Source: JAHCHG01 sp041745765 (GTDB taxonomy: Bacteria > Acidobacteriota > Blastocatellia > Pyrinomonadales > Pyrinomonadaceae). Taken from it: DNA of 64,000 bases. The stretch is taken from the NCBI GenBank assembly GCA_041745765.1, contig JBGTIH010000180.1:62001-126000 (forward strand). The letters are read 5' to 3'. A program made the translations under genes and the position numbers. Under the pieces are notes generated by a model. It searched no databases. It saw only the letters and a list, made by a program, of their open reading frames with translations, and had not been told where the DNA came from. This document shows, one piece after another, positions 8,672 to 17,634 of the stretch. The first letter of the stretch is position 1, and the number at the start of each line of letters is the position of its first letter.

Positions 8672-8818
8672 AGTTTACCGAGTTTGTCGAGTTTGTCGAG
8701 TTTTTATTAGAATTTGCAGTCTTTTGAATTTTTGTTGATTTTTAAAATAACTGTTAAACTCAACAGATACACTAAACTCGCTAGACTCAATAGACTCGCC
8801 AAACTCGCTAAACTATCT
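8672..8818. repeat. Facing nonamer arrays (GAGTTTGTC / AAACTCGCT words)
   Basis: At 8677-8706 the 9-bp word GAGTTTGTC repeats about three times. At 8757-8815 related reverse-complement words (AAACTCGCT, AGACTCAAT, AGACTCGCC) repeat about five times with the same 9-bp period. The two arrays can pair imperfectly across roughly 50 bp of AT-rich DNA. They fill the gap between two minus-strand genes. Confidence 0.75.
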
Positions 8819-10061
8819 TAAGCGCGATAAAATCAACGATTTTTTCGGGCGATTCGTCGCTCAGAGCCATCCGTTTTGCGCCGACGACCGCTTCGGCGAT
8901 TTCTTCGACCCGCGTTTTATAACGATTATCGCGAATAATCAAATCTTCGACAACGCGGCGTTCCAGTTTTTCCCGCGTAATATCTTCGCCGACATCCGCC
9001 GCAACCGCGTATTCAATCGGTGCGGTGTGATTTTTAACGCGAACGTGCAGGGCTTTGGTCAATTCCTGCGCTTTGTCGCGGATTTCCTTGAGCTGCAATT
9101 CGGAATTCGGAAACCCGAGATGACCGCGCAGAGTAATTTCGATAATCGGCGCGGACGAATCGCTTGATTCATCAAAGGCGCGTCCTTCGCGTTTTACTTT
9201 TTCCAGAATTTGTTCGGTAATATCTTTTTTATCGGCGTAGCCCGAAACGTCAAAACCGAGTCTCTGAAACGGTCGCTGTTTGTAATCGGTGATGTGTTTT
9301 GCCGAAACTTCCAGATTTTCGCCGACTTCGACGAGCCACGCACCGCGCGTTTCGCGGTATTCGTCAATCTTCGTAATTTCCAACGAACCGGGATTAAATG
9401 CCCAATTATCAATATCATAGCATTTGTGCGTGTGTCCCAAACCGACGTAATTCGTGACGGATTTCAGCTCTTTCAAATTTGCTAAACTAAGCGCGGGAAT
9501 CGGATGCGTCTGATGACCTTCAACGTCCGTGTGAAGTAATAAAATATGAAACGCACCTTCGCGGCGGTTTTCTTTGATCGCTTCGGTCAGCATCGGAATC
9601 GCCCAGTTTGCCGCCGCGCCGAACCAGTGCGAACCGAAAATTCGCGCGTTTCCGATGTCAATAAATCCGCCTTTGCCGAATTCTTCGTCCCACGCTTCAT
9701 AAAACATTTTTCCCTCGATATTTTTCGGTTCGAGCAAGTAGAGCAAATTCCAGTTGGAAAGCGAACGCAGCCAGCTGTATTCGATGTCGTTGTGTTTCTG
9801 ATCGTGATTTCCTTCAATTGAAACGACCGGAATTCCTGCATCTTTTAAAAAGCTCAAACCCGCGTAAGCATAATTCATCGTTTCCGGCGGAACATTGCGT
9901 TTGTGAAAAAAATCGCCGCACATCAGAACGAAATCAACCTTTTCGCCGATCGCATATTTTTGCAAAACATCTATCCACGCATCGAAAAAATCGCGCGGCG
10001 ATTCCGCCAGTTGATAGCGCGTGCAACCGAGATGTATATCGGAAATATGTAGGAATTTCAT
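8808..10061 (-). CDS. SbcD/Mre11-like DNA repair exonuclease
   Basis: A 417-residue calcineurin-type metallophosphoesterase of the SbcD/Mre11 group, which in complex with an SMC-like ATPase (SbcC) processes hairpins and DNA ends. Visible metal motifs are D8-x-H10 in HISDIHLG, GD50 in MCGDFFH, GNHD at 84-87, the later H-x-D...H in LLHTDVEGH, and GLGHTHK. The start at 10061 (MKFLHISD) is preferred over an ATG 14 codons upstream because the family begins immediately with this strand. The C-terminal 150 residues are a capping and accessory region. No sbcC is adjacent on either side, so the ATPase partner must be elsewhere, or the protein may work alone. Confidence 0.88.
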   Translation of the reverse strand: MKFLHISDIHLGCTRYQLAESPRDFFDAWIDVLQKYAIGEKVDFVLMCGDFFHKRNVPPETMNYAYAGLSFLKDAGIPVVSIEGNHDQKHNDIEYSWLRSLSNWNLLYLLEPKNIEGKMFYEAWDEEFGKGGFIDIGNARIFGSHWFGAAANWAIPMLTEAIKENRREGAFHILLLHTDVEGHQTHPIPALSLANLKELKSVTNYVGLGHTHKCYDIDNWAFNPGSLEITKIDEYRETRGAWLVEVGENLEVSAKHITDYKQRPFQRLGFDVSGYADKKDITEQILEKVKREGRAFDESSDSSAPIIEITLRGHLGFPNSELQLKEIRDKAQELTKALHVRVKNHTAPIEYAVAADVGEDITREKLERRVVEDLIIRDNRYKTRVEEIAEAVVGAKRMALSDESPEKIVDFIALKIV

Positions 10062-10080
10062 AAAATTATTATAAAACATT

Positions 10081-10262
10081 TCAGCGCCAAGACGCGAAGA
10101 CACAAAGACGCAAAGATTTGTCGGGCGCGTTTGGAGTCCACACTTTAGCGTGATTGCTTCGATTGCGAAGCGCGGCGGAAAAAAGCCGCCTAAAGGCAGG
10201 ACTCCAAACGCGCATTAGTACAAAAGTCGAAATTCTCTTTGCATCTTTACGCCTTTGCGTTA
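10081..10262. repeat. Nested inverted repeats: CGCAAAG arms enclosing a GGACTCCAAAC palindrome
   Basis: The outer arms are GACGCGAAGACACAAAGACGCAAAG (imperfect, 10090-10115) against CTTTGCATCTTTACGCCTTTGCG (about 10237-10260). Inside them lies a perfect 15-bp inverted repeat, GCGCGTTTGGAGTCC at 10125-10139 and its complement at 10199-10213, flanking a further GC-rich hairpin. The arrangement suggests one repeat element inserted into another. Reading frames running through it produce a false N-terminal extension of the following SDR gene. Confidence 0.85.
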
Positions 10263-10273
10263 AATTATCTTTT

Positions 10274-11083
10274 ATGGAAAAAGTCATCTTTATAACAGGC
10301 GCGTCGAGCGGAATCGGCAAGGAAACGGTTAAACTTTTTCAGTCGAAAAACTGGCGCGTCGCGGCGACGATGCGAACGCCGGAAAATTCCGCAGATTTGC
10401 AGAAAATCGCCGATGTCGAAACTTTCCGGCTCGACGTAACCGATGCGGAATCAATCAAAAGCGCGATTGACGGAACACTCGAAAAGTTCGGGCGGATTGA
10501 TGCGATTGTCAATAATGCGGGTTACGGACTCATCGGCGCGTTTGAAGCGGCAACTCTGGAACAGATCGAAAGGCAGTTTCAGACGAATGTTTTCGGTTTA
10601 ATGAACGTCTGCCGCGAGATTTTGCCTGTTTTCCGCCGGCAAAAACGCGGCACGATCGTCAATGTCGCATCGGTCGGCGGGCGCATTACTTTTCCGCTTT
10701 CCAGCCTGTATCACGCGACGAAATGGGCGGTCGAAGGGTTTTCCGAATCTTTGCAATACGAACTCGAAAAATTCAACATTCGCGTCAAGATCATCGAACC
10801 CGGACCGATCAAAACCGATTTCTACGACCGTTCGATGGATTTGACGCGCAAAGAAGGTTTGACGGTTTATGACGAATTTATCGAAAAGTTCCTGCCCACT
10901 ATAAAAAAAGGCGGTGAAGACGCGCCCGACGGTTCAATCGTCGCGCAGACGATTTATAAAGCTGTCACCGACAGTTCCAAGAAAATGCGCTACAACGTCA
11001 ACACCAAAGGTATTTTATTCGCCCGCAGATTTTTGCCCGAAACTCTATTTTTTAGATTGATCAAATCAATTTTGGTGAAATAG
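10274..11083 (+). CDS. Short-chain dehydrogenase/reductase
   Basis: A 269-residue classical SDR oxidoreductase. From the ATG at 10274 it shows TGASSGIG (8-15) for NAD(P) binding, NNAG (80-83), catalytic Ser133 and the Y146-x3-K150 pair in SLYHATKWAVEGFSESL. Upstream in-frame codons come from an intergenic repeat, and the Rossmann strand begins right after this ATG, so the short form is the correct one. The tail EPGPIKTDF is typical of retinol-dehydrogenase-like SDRs. Basic residues after strand 2 (R34) suggest NADP(H). The substrate is unknown. It is transcribed alone. Confidence 0.92.
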   Translation: MEKVIFITGASSGIGKETVKLFQSKNWRVAATMRTPENSADLQKIADVETFRLDVTDAESIKSAIDGTLEKFGRIDAIVNNAGYGLIGAFEAATLEQIERQFQTNVFGLMNVCREILPVFRRQKRGTIVNVASVGGRITFPLSSLYHATKWAVEGFSESLQYELEKFNIRVKIIEPGPIKTDFYDRSMDLTRKEGLTVYDEFIEKFLPTIKKGGEDAPDGSIVAQTIYKAVTDSSKKMRYNVNTKGILFARRFLPETLFFRLIKSILVK

Positions 11084-11335
11084 TTTTTCTAAATAAATAA
11101 AAGTTACACAGTTAAAAGATTCGGAATAGATGAAAAGTGAAAAGTGAAAGCAATACCTTCGCCGATCTTGAGCGATGTGAAAAATAGAATTGATGCAACC
11201 AAAAAAAACTTAAAGAATTAAGCTGAAATTTGAAATAATTATACGCTCGCACAAGGCTTGTTCTTATTTATTCATCTTGTTTTGTATTTTACATTTAGGT
11301 TAAACTTTCCTTGATTCAAACAGGAGAAAAAAAAT

Positions 11336-12661
11336 ATGCGAAAACAATTGAAAGATTTTATGGAAGCAATCGGCAAAGATGCGATTGCGATCATTCCGGC
11401 GGCGCACGAAGTTACGCGCAGTTACGATACGGAGTTCAAATTTCATCAAGACCCCGATTTTAATTACTTGACCGGATTTCCCGAACCCGACGCGGTTGCC
11501 GTGATTGATCCGAAAGCGAAGAAAAATAAATACACGCTTTTCGTTCGCCCGCGCGATCCTTTAATGGAAACCTGGTACGGACGGCGCGAAGGCATGGAAG
11601 GCGCGGTCAAAAATTACGGCGCGGACAAGGCTTTTTCAATCGAAAAATTTGAAAAAGAACTCCCGAAATTGCTCGACGGACATCAGAAACTCTTTTATCG
11701 TTTCGGCGTTGACGGAAAACTCGATCAATTGATTTTGCAATATCTTTCCAAACAGAGATTCCGCCGCTTGAAAACCGGCTATCCGCCGCACACGATCATT
11801 GATCCGACGATTCTGATTCACGAAATGCGTCTGCATAAAACGGATGAAGAGATCGAACTGATGAAAAAAAGCGCGGAAATCGCCGCCGAAGCGCATATTC
11901 TGGCGATGCGCTCCGTCAAACCCGGAATGAACGAATTTCAGGTCGAATCTCTGATGGAAGCCTATATGAAAGATCAGGGCGCAAGCGGCGTGGCGTATAA
12001 TTCCATCGTCGGCGGCGGCGCAAATGCAACGATTCTGCATTACGTCGAAAACAACGCGCCGCTCAAAGACGGCGATCTTTTATTGATTGACGCGGGCGCG
12101 GAATACAAAGGCTACGCCTCCGACATCACGCGCACGTTTCCCGTCGGCGGCAAATTTTCAAAAGCGCAGAGAGAAGTGTATGACGTGGTTTTAGAAGTCC
12201 AGACCGCCTGCATCGAAGCCACCAAAACCGGCACGACCGTTAAACAGCGGCAGGAATTATCAATCGAACTGCTGACCGAAGGAATGAAAAAGATCGGGCT
12301 GTTGAAGGGAAAAACAAAAGATTTGATCAAGAAAAAGAAATACGAAAAATACTATATGCACGGAGTCGGGCATTATATCGGAATGGACGTACACGACGCA
12401 GGACGCTATTTCACCGACCACGAAGCCAAAAACTCGCGCCCGTTCGCGCCCGGAATGGTCTTAACGGTCGAACCCGGAATCTACGTTCCGCCCGACGATA
12501 AAGACGCGCCCGCCAAATTTCGAGGAATCGGAATCAGAATCGAAGACGATGTTTTAGTAACGGAAGACGGAAACTTTAATCTAACTTCAAAAGTTACGAA
12601 AGACGCGGACGAGATCGAAGAACTGATGAACAGCGGAAAGGCTGAAAGCTCGGCGAAATAA
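11336..12661 (+). CDS. pepP: Aminopeptidase P family Xaa-Pro aminopeptidase
   Basis: A 441-residue M24B metallopeptidase that removes N-terminal residues preceding proline. The N-terminal creatinase-like domain (1-165) contains FNYLTGFPEPDAV. The pita-bread catalytic domain provides the five dinuclear metal ligands D252, D263, H346, E379 and E403 in the motifs LLIDAGAEY, ASDITRTFPV, HGVGHYIGMDVHD, TVEPGIYVP and RIEDDVLVT. An insert of basic residues (KDLIKKKKYEK) before the histidine motif is normal for bacterial PepP. An AGGAG ribosome binding site precedes the ATG by about 7 bp. The protein is cytoplasmic with no signal peptide. Confidence 0.95.
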   Translation: MRKQLKDFMEAIGKDAIAIIPAAHEVTRSYDTEFKFHQDPDFNYLTGFPEPDAVAVIDPKAKKNKYTLFVRPRDPLMETWYGRREGMEGAVKNYGADKAFSIEKFEKELPKLLDGHQKLFYRFGVDGKLDQLILQYLSKQRFRRLKTGYPPHTIIDPTILIHEMRLHKTDEEIELMKKSAEIAAEAHILAMRSVKPGMNEFQVESLMEAYMKDQGASGVAYNSIVGGGANATILHYVENNAPLKDGDLLLIDAGAEYKGYASDITRTFPVGGKFSKAQREVYDVVLEVQTACIEATKTGTTVKQRQELSIELLTEGMKKIGLLKGKTKDLIKKKKYEKYYMHGVGHYIGMDVHDAGRYFTDHEAKNSRPFAPGMVLTVEPGIYVPPDDKDAPAKFRGIGIRIEDDVLVTEDGNFNLTSKVTKDADEIEELMNSGKAESSAK

Positions 12662-12693
12662 ACTAAAACTATCAATAATTTACCGGAGAAATT

Positions 12694-14193
12694 ATGTTCA
12701 ACTCGAAAAAATGTTTTCTGCAGGCTTTTTGCGGATTGTTCTTTATTTTTAATTCATTGGTGTTCGGACAAATCGCGCCGGATGAAAAGACGGAGCCGAC
12801 ACCTGCATCTGACGATACCAGACAAATAATAATAACGGAGTTTCGCCGAGCAAATATTAAGGCAAGCCCGGAAATTATGACGTTGATAACAAAAGCGCAG
12901 ACTTTGTTTGCACAGGAAAAATATTCCGAAGCGATCATTGAATATAACAAAATCATCGCCGCTAAAGCCGCTACGGGACATACCTATAATAATCGGGCAT
13001 CTTGTTACAGTCGGTTGGGAAAATTTGATTTGGCGATCGATGATCACAATCTGGCTGTAAAACTCTCGCCGGAAAATGCCATGTATTATATAAATCGAGG
13101 GGTAACACTCTCCCAAACAGGAAAATTTGATGCCGCACTTGCCGATTACAATAAAGCAATTGAACTAAGTCCGAAGGATTCAGTGGCATATAATAATCGT
13201 GCGGATTTGTATTCAACAACAGGTGATTTGGATCGGGCTTTGGAAGACCAGAACAAAGCGGTCGCTTTGACACCGACAAAGGCTTATTATAGATCAAACC
13301 GCGGTATGACATATTTAACGAAAGGACTGATTGATAAGGCTTTAGAAGATTTGAATGAAGCGATTCGGTTGGACCCGAAAATGGCGGTCGCCTATAATAA
13401 CCGCGGACAGGCATTTATCAAAAAACAGTTGTTGGACAAAGCTCTGGCAGACTTTGATCGCGCTATCGAACTCGATCCGACACTGGGAATAGCTTATGGA
13501 GGTCGCGGTGATATTTACAGATTAAAAAAGGAATATGACCGCGCAATTGAAGATTTTAATAAGGGATTAAGCCTTATGCCCGATAATGCGTTAATTCTCT
13601 ACCGGCGCGGGACAACGTTTTACAATCTGCAAAAGGATGATCTGGCGTTCGCCGATCTGAACAAAGCTTTGGAGATAACTCCGAACGAAGCTTTTATTTA
13701 TAATAATCGGGCTTTAATCCACATCAGACAGGGAAAAAATAAAGAAGCTTTAGCCGATTTGAATAAAGCCGTAGAACTGAATTCGCGGTCATCAATGCTG
13801 TTTGGAAATCGAGCCGACGTTTTGATTAAACTGGAACAATGGGACAAGGCTCTCGCGGATTTAGATCAGGCAATTTCGATCGAGCCGAAAGTTGAATTAT
13901 ATGCGTATCGCGCCAATGTCAACCAGCGTCTCGAAAATTTTGATGCGGCACTTGCCGATTATAATAAGGCAATCGAACTCGCTCCGAATTCTGATGTTCT
14001 TTACAATAACCGAGGAATTCTCTATATGGAAAGAGAATCTTTTGACAAAGCACTTGCCGATTTGAGCAAAGCCATCGAGATAAATCCGAAACTCGGCATT
14101 GCTTATCGAAACCGGGCGATGATCTACGAACATCTTGGACAGAACGAAAAGTCTCGCGCTGATGCGGAGATGGCTGAAAAACTCGGAAATTAA
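12694..14193 (+). CDS. Exported tetratricopeptide-repeat protein
   Basis: A 499-residue protein with a signal peptide (1-25, ending VFGQ) followed by about a dozen consecutive 34-residue TPRs from residue 67 to the C-terminus. The repeats carry the typical N-N-R/G...A..D..KAIEL.P pattern (for example AYNNRG..., ALADYNKAIELSP...). It forms a superhelical protein-interaction scaffold in the periplasm or at the outer membrane. CCGGAGAAAT places a good ribosome binding site 6-8 bp before the ATG. It sits 32 bp after pepP and 22 bp before the DoxX-like gene, so it may be in a three-gene unit. No enzymatic domain is present; the binding partner is unknown. Confidence 0.92.
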   Translation: MFNSKKCFLQAFCGLFFIFNSLVFGQIAPDEKTEPTPASDDTRQIIITEFRRANIKASPEIMTLITKAQTLFAQEKYSEAIIEYNKIIAAKAATGHTYNNRASCYSRLGKFDLAIDDHNLAVKLSPENAMYYINRGVTLSQTGKFDAALADYNKAIELSPKDSVAYNNRADLYSTTGDLDRALEDQNKAVALTPTKAYYRSNRGMTYLTKGLIDKALEDLNEAIRLDPKMAVAYNNRGQAFIKKQLLDKALADFDRAIELDPTLGIAYGGRGDIYRLKKEYDRAIEDFNKGLSLMPDNALILYRRGTTFYNLQKDDLAFADLNKALEITPNEAFIYNNRALIHIRQGKNKEALADLNKAVELNSRSSMLFGNRADVLIKLEQWDKALADLDQAISIEPKVELYAYRANVNQRLENFDAALADYNKAIELAPNSDVLYNNRGILYMERESFDKALADLSKAIEINPKLGIAYRNRAMIYEHLGQNEKSRADAEMAEKLGN

Positions 14194-14215
14194 AAATAAA
14201 AGAGTTGATCAAATT

Positions 14216-14632
14216 ATGACACTTGAAGAATTAGGCAGAAATCTTCCCGCGCTGTTTTGCGCTTTGCTCGTCAGCATTCTTTTTATTCAATCGGGCTTGG
14301 ACAAGGTTTTCGATTGGAAGGGAAATCTCGAATGGCTGACGGGGCATTTTTCCAAGACGTTTTTGGGCGGAACTGTGCCTTTGATGCTTGGGACGATTAC
14401 TGTTTTGGAAATTTTAACCGGAATTTTGAGCGGCGTTGCAATTGTTTATTTTTTGATTTCCGGTTCGCTTGTTTTGATGTTTTACGCGGCGGTTCTCGGC
14501 GCGGCTTCGATTGTCGCGCTCTTTTTCGGTCAGCGTATTGCAAAGGATTACGCGGGTGCGGCGGTGCTTGTGCCGTATTTTATTCTGCTTTTATTGATGA
14601 TGTTTTTGACGAATCCGTATTTGAAAACTTAG
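14216..14632 (+). CDS. DoxX-like membrane protein
   Basis: A 138-residue integral membrane protein with four predicted helices (about residues 8-28, 50-70, 76-98 and 108-132). The pattern RNLPALFCALLVSILFIQSGLDKVFDWKG resembles DoxX/DoxD-family proteins, small quinone-linked or uncharacterised membrane subunits. The ATG at 14216 is chosen because the first helix begins soon after; the frame extends further upstream only through the TPR gene. Function is not assigned: the family name rests on helix number and the first helix motif, not on a characterised relative. Confidence 0.7.
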   Translation: MTLEELGRNLPALFCALLVSILFIQSGLDKVFDWKGNLEWLTGHFSKTFLGGTVPLMLGTITVLEILTGILSGVAIVYFLISGSLVLMFYAAVLGAASIVALFFGQRIAKDYAGAAVLVPYFILLLLMMFLTNPYLKT

Positions 14633-14653
14633 GAATCGAAATTATTCAGTAAT

Positions 14654-14739
14654 AATTTACAGAGATTTTCAGGATAGACAGAGATGTTAAAGCATAAAAT
14701 AAAAATTATCCCTGTAAATCCTGAAAATCCCTGTAAATT
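14654..14739. repeat. Inverted repeat, 32-bp imperfect arms (ACAGAGATTTTCAGGAT word)
   Basis: Arm 14654-14685 (AATTTACAGAGATTTTCAGG...) pairs imperfectly with 14708-14739 (...CCTGAAAATCCCTGTAAATT). It lies between convergent genes and could act as a terminator. It shares its words with 19471-19562 and with a segment inside the TonB receptor gene at 62791-62830. Confidence 0.85.
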
Positions 14740-14742
14740 AAC

Positions 14743-15294
14743 TTAACCGATCAAGTTCAAATTTGCCGAAACGGGTTTCGGCGGCAGCGGCAGATTCAGC
14801 CAATTGGCATAACCTTCGGGTTGCATTAGTTCGACGTATCGCTCGGTCATCTCCGGTGTCATCACCTCCAGCATAAAGCGGTTTTCGATCCAGAGTTCGA
14901 CTAATTGAAATGCGCCTTCACCGCGATTTGCGGTAAACACGCGCCAGCCTTCTCGCTCACCGATTGCCTTTAAATCTTCAATGCTCAGATGCGTATTGAT
15001 ATTCAAATGCGTCGCGACATACTGCGGATGAAAGTCCGATGCGACGAATTTCGCTTCGTATTCTTCGGTCAAAACATTGATGTCAAAATCTTCTTCCGGC
15101 GGCAATCCCGTTCCCGGTTCTAAAACCGTATTAACCGGCGTAACCTCGACCATCGTGCCTCTGCCGTCATCGGCAAAAACTATAAAAGAATTCGGCGCAA
15201 CCGGAAACGGCATTGCGTAACCGTTCCACAATTCCGCCAGCACATTGGCAACATTTTCCGTATCGTGAACACCTATCGAAATATGATTTATCAT
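14743..15294 (-). CDS. Glyoxalase/VOC-like protein of unknown function
   Basis: A 183-residue soluble protein. The start MINHISIGVHDTENVANVLAE and the later segments VEVTP and HLNINTHLSIEDLKAIGEREGW resemble the paired beta-alpha-beta-beta-beta modules of the vicinal oxygen chelate fold. Histidines H4, H94, H99 and H102 and Glu residues could bind metal, but the exact ligand set is not certain. No close relative is recognised by name. The gene is single and lies downstream of an inverted repeat shared with the convergent DoxX-like gene. Confidence 0.75.
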   Translation of the reverse strand: MINHISIGVHDTENVANVLAELWNGYAMPFPVAPNSFIVFADDGRGTMVEVTPVNTVLEPGTGLPPEEDFDINVLTEEYEAKFVASDFHPQYVATHLNINTHLSIEDLKAIGEREGWRVFTANRGEGAFQLVELWIENRFMLEVMTPEMTERYVELMQPEGYANWLNLPLPPKPVSANLNLIG

Positions 15295-15438
15295 AAATAA
15301 AATTGCTCCTTATAAATAAAATCGGACAAAAAAATTCGTCCTCTATTTTACACACGCGTATTTTTTGGGAAATTCGTATCAAAAAAAATCGGAACAAAAA
15401 AAGATTTGCGGTGTCTAAAATTAACGGAGGCAAAAAAA

Positions 15439-16020
15439 ATGAAAAAATATTCAAATCCGCTCGATAACATAAAAATCGCCAGCCCGTGTCCGGCAGATTG
15501 GGAAAAAATGTACGGCGACGAACGCAACCGGCATTGTTCGCAATGCAACTTAAATGTTTATAATCTCTCCGATATGACGCGCCGGGAAGCCGAAAATTTC
15601 CTGATGAACGCGGAAGACAGAGTTTGCGTAAAGTATTACAAACGCAAAGACGGAACGGTTTTAACAAAAGATTGCCCAGTCGGTTGGCGACTTTTGAAAA
15701 AGAGAGTTTCGCGCGTTACGACTGCCGTTTTCGCTTCCGTCTTCGGGCTTTTTACGGGGCTGATTGCCTTTCAACAATTTGAAACGAATCCGCTTGATTT
15801 AATGAATCAAGTTGTTGTCGAAACGGATAATTCACATTTAGGCGGCTATACTCCGATTGTCGAAGAACCTGAAAATCTTGATAAAATAAAAAACGAGATT
15901 GATGAAAATATCGATTTCAACGATTTTTCCGTTGGGCGCGTTGAAAATATGGGAACCTTAAAGCAAACAAGAAAAATGCGAAAATTAAAGAAAGATCGTG
16001 TCATCGCCTGGATTCAGTAA
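15439..16020 (+). CDS. Cysteine-motif membrane protein of unknown function
   Basis: A 193-residue protein with an N-terminal cytoplasmic domain carrying C17, C33-x2-C36, C63 and C79 in the order PCPADWEKM, HCSQCNLNVYNLS, RVCVKYY and KDCPVG. A transmembrane helix spans about 93-112 and an acidic, then basic, tail follows. The domain with P-C-P-x-W...C-x2-C-x-L-x-V-Y-N-L-S recurs in Acidobacteriota and Planctomycetes proteins, often before beta-sandwich domains. It probably binds zinc or an iron-sulfur cluster, which is inference. A GGAGG site 8 bp upstream fixes the start at 15439. It is convergent with the photolyase gene. Confidence 0.8.
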   Translation: MKKYSNPLDNIKIASPCPADWEKMYGDERNRHCSQCNLNVYNLSDMTRREAENFLMNAEDRVCVKYYKRKDGTVLTKDCPVGWRLLKKRVSRVTTAVFASVFGLFTGLIAFQQFETNPLDLMNQVVVETDNSHLGGYTPIVEEPENLDKIKNEIDENIDFNDFSVGRVENMGTLKQTRKMRKLKKDRVIAWIQ

Positions 16021-16022
16021 AT

Positions 16023-17441
16023 TTATTTTTTATCAATAGTTTCCGGCAGTTTCGGATTTTCTGCCAACTGCTTTGTCCACTGGATATATTTTTTTGAATC
16101 GAATTTCTTTCCGGTCGAACCGCTCGTCATATAACGCATTTTGCCGAAAATATTGCGTTCCATCCAAGGGCGGTCGTGTTTGCCGAAACACCAGAGAATT
16201 CCGGCGTAGGAATTCGGATTTCTTCCGTCTAAACAATATTTATTATTAAGATACTCTAAAACTGCAAACGCTTCTTCGTAATTTTTCGACCACTGAATCA
16301 CGAGTTTTCCCCAGAGCATTCGGACGTAATTGTGAACTTCGCCCGTTAAATTCATCTCGCGCTGCGTTGCATTCCAGAGTTCGTCGTAAGTAGCGCAGTT
16401 TTCTAATTGTTCGAGCGAAAAGATTTCCGTTCGTTCGTCGTCAATATGATCGCGCATCGTTTGCTGAACCCAATCGGGCAAGGCTTTTAGCGAATCATAG
16501 TTTTTATTAAAGCGCGTGAAATTATAGGAAAGTTCGCGCCGCACAATTAATTCTTCCAAATACGCGTCTTTTGATGCTTTCGGCGCGTCCGAATCTTTCA
16601 CGGCAAGCGCGATTTCCAAAGATGATAAAAAACCGAAATGCAGATAAGACGAAAGACGCGAAGAGCCGTCAATTTCGGGTTTGTTGCGCATTTCGTTGTA
16701 ATCGGGCAGGATTTTTTCGATAAAATATTTCAGACGCTTGCGCCCGTTTTCGCTGCCGCCGTGATAAACGGGCGAAGGTTTTACGTCGTGATCTATGTCG
16801 CACGTCGAAACCAATTTTGCGATATTTTCAGAGTTAACTTCCGTATCCGGGCATTCGACTTTTATACCGGTTTTTTTATTTTTAATCTTCGCTTCTTCAA
16901 ACGGCACAAAATATTCGTCCAACATTTTTTTGATCTTCGGACGAATCGTGTATGCGCCGTATTCTTCCTTTTCAAAGCGCGACATCGGAATAATGCCGTT
17001 TGAATCAACCGCAAAAACCGGAATTTTCGCTTTTTCGGCAATCGCCGCATTATGCTGCGGAATAATAAAACACGGAAAATCGTCCGTTACAATTAATGCC
17101 GCGTCTTTGGCAATTTTCGCAACGGTTTGTTTCGGAGATTTTTTATCATTTTGCAGGTAAAAAACATACGTTATCCCGAGTTTTTCAAATTCCTTGCGCT
17201 TTTCCTCGACGCCTTCGAGAATAAATGTGTGAATCCGATCCGAAGCCCACGGGTAATAAAATTTCAAACCTTCATAAACGATGAGCGGCAAATTTCGTTC
17301 GTTTGCCTGCTCGATGGCAAATTTAAGCGCGTGATTATGCGACGTTCGCTTAAACATCTGCATCCAATAAATTACATATTTCGCTTTTTCATTTTCCGGC
17401 TTGTCCTTTAAGAGCCGCACCCGTTCGTTGATTTGTTTCAT
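16023..17441 (-). CDS. Class II CPD deoxyribodipyrimidine photolyase
   Basis: A 472-residue flavoprotein that repairs cyclobutane pyrimidine dimers using blue light. The N-terminal alpha/beta antenna domain (about 20-190) and the helical FAD domain are both complete. Class II signatures are RRELSYNFTRFN, the WNATQREMNLTGEVHNYVRMLWGK block, and the C-terminal NPNSYAGILWCFGKHDRPWMER with KMRYMTSGSTGKKFD. Class II enzymes occur in eukaryotes, some archaea and scattered bacteria. It begins 77 bp from the short element at 17512, and it is convergent with the Cys-motif gene with only 2 bp between stops. Confidence 0.95.
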   Translation of the reverse strand: MKQINERVRLLKDKPENEKAKYVIYWMQMFKRTSHNHALKFAIEQANERNLPLIVYEGLKFYYPWASDRIHTFILEGVEEKRKEFEKLGITYVFYLQNDKKSPKQTVAKIAKDAALIVTDDFPCFIIPQHNAAIAEKAKIPVFAVDSNGIIPMSRFEKEEYGAYTIRPKIKKMLDEYFVPFEEAKIKNKKTGIKVECPDTEVNSENIAKLVSTCDIDHDVKPSPVYHGGSENGRKRLKYFIEKILPDYNEMRNKPEIDGSSRLSSYLHFGFLSSLEIALAVKDSDAPKASKDAYLEELIVRRELSYNFTRFNKNYDSLKALPDWVQQTMRDHIDDERTEIFSLEQLENCATYDELWNATQREMNLTGEVHNYVRMLWGKLVIQWSKNYEEAFAVLEYLNNKYCLDGRNPNSYAGILWCFGKHDRPWMERNIFGKMRYMTSGSTGKKFDSKKYIQWTKQLAENPKLPETIDKK

Positions 17442-17511
17442 ATTTCGTTTAAATTGTTTTATGAAAACAGTTTATAATTTCAAGAGAAAAGTTAAAAGCT
17501 GAAACGGCAGC

Positions 17512-17620
17512 GCCGTCATCCTGACGGCAAGATTGCGAAAGAAATTAAGAGCGTTTGAATTCTTCAAAAATTGAATTTGGGTATCTGACCTTTTTAGTTT
17601 TATACCGTCAGGATGACGGT
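17512..17620. repeat. Pair of GTCATCCTGACGG palindromes
   Basis: Two short perfect hairpins, GCCGTCA-TCC-TGACGGC at 17512-17528 and ACCGTCA-GGA-TGACGGT at 17604-17620, are also inverted with respect to each other and enclose about 75 bp. They sit in the promoter region between the divergent photolyase and phosphodiester glycosidase genes. Confidence 0.8.
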
Positions 17621-17634
17621 GTTCCATAAAATTT

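Noticed and set aside
10154..10273. 40-residue N-terminal extension of the SDR
   Set aside because: It is encoded by nested intergenic repeats, and the Rossmann fold starts at the ATG at 10274.
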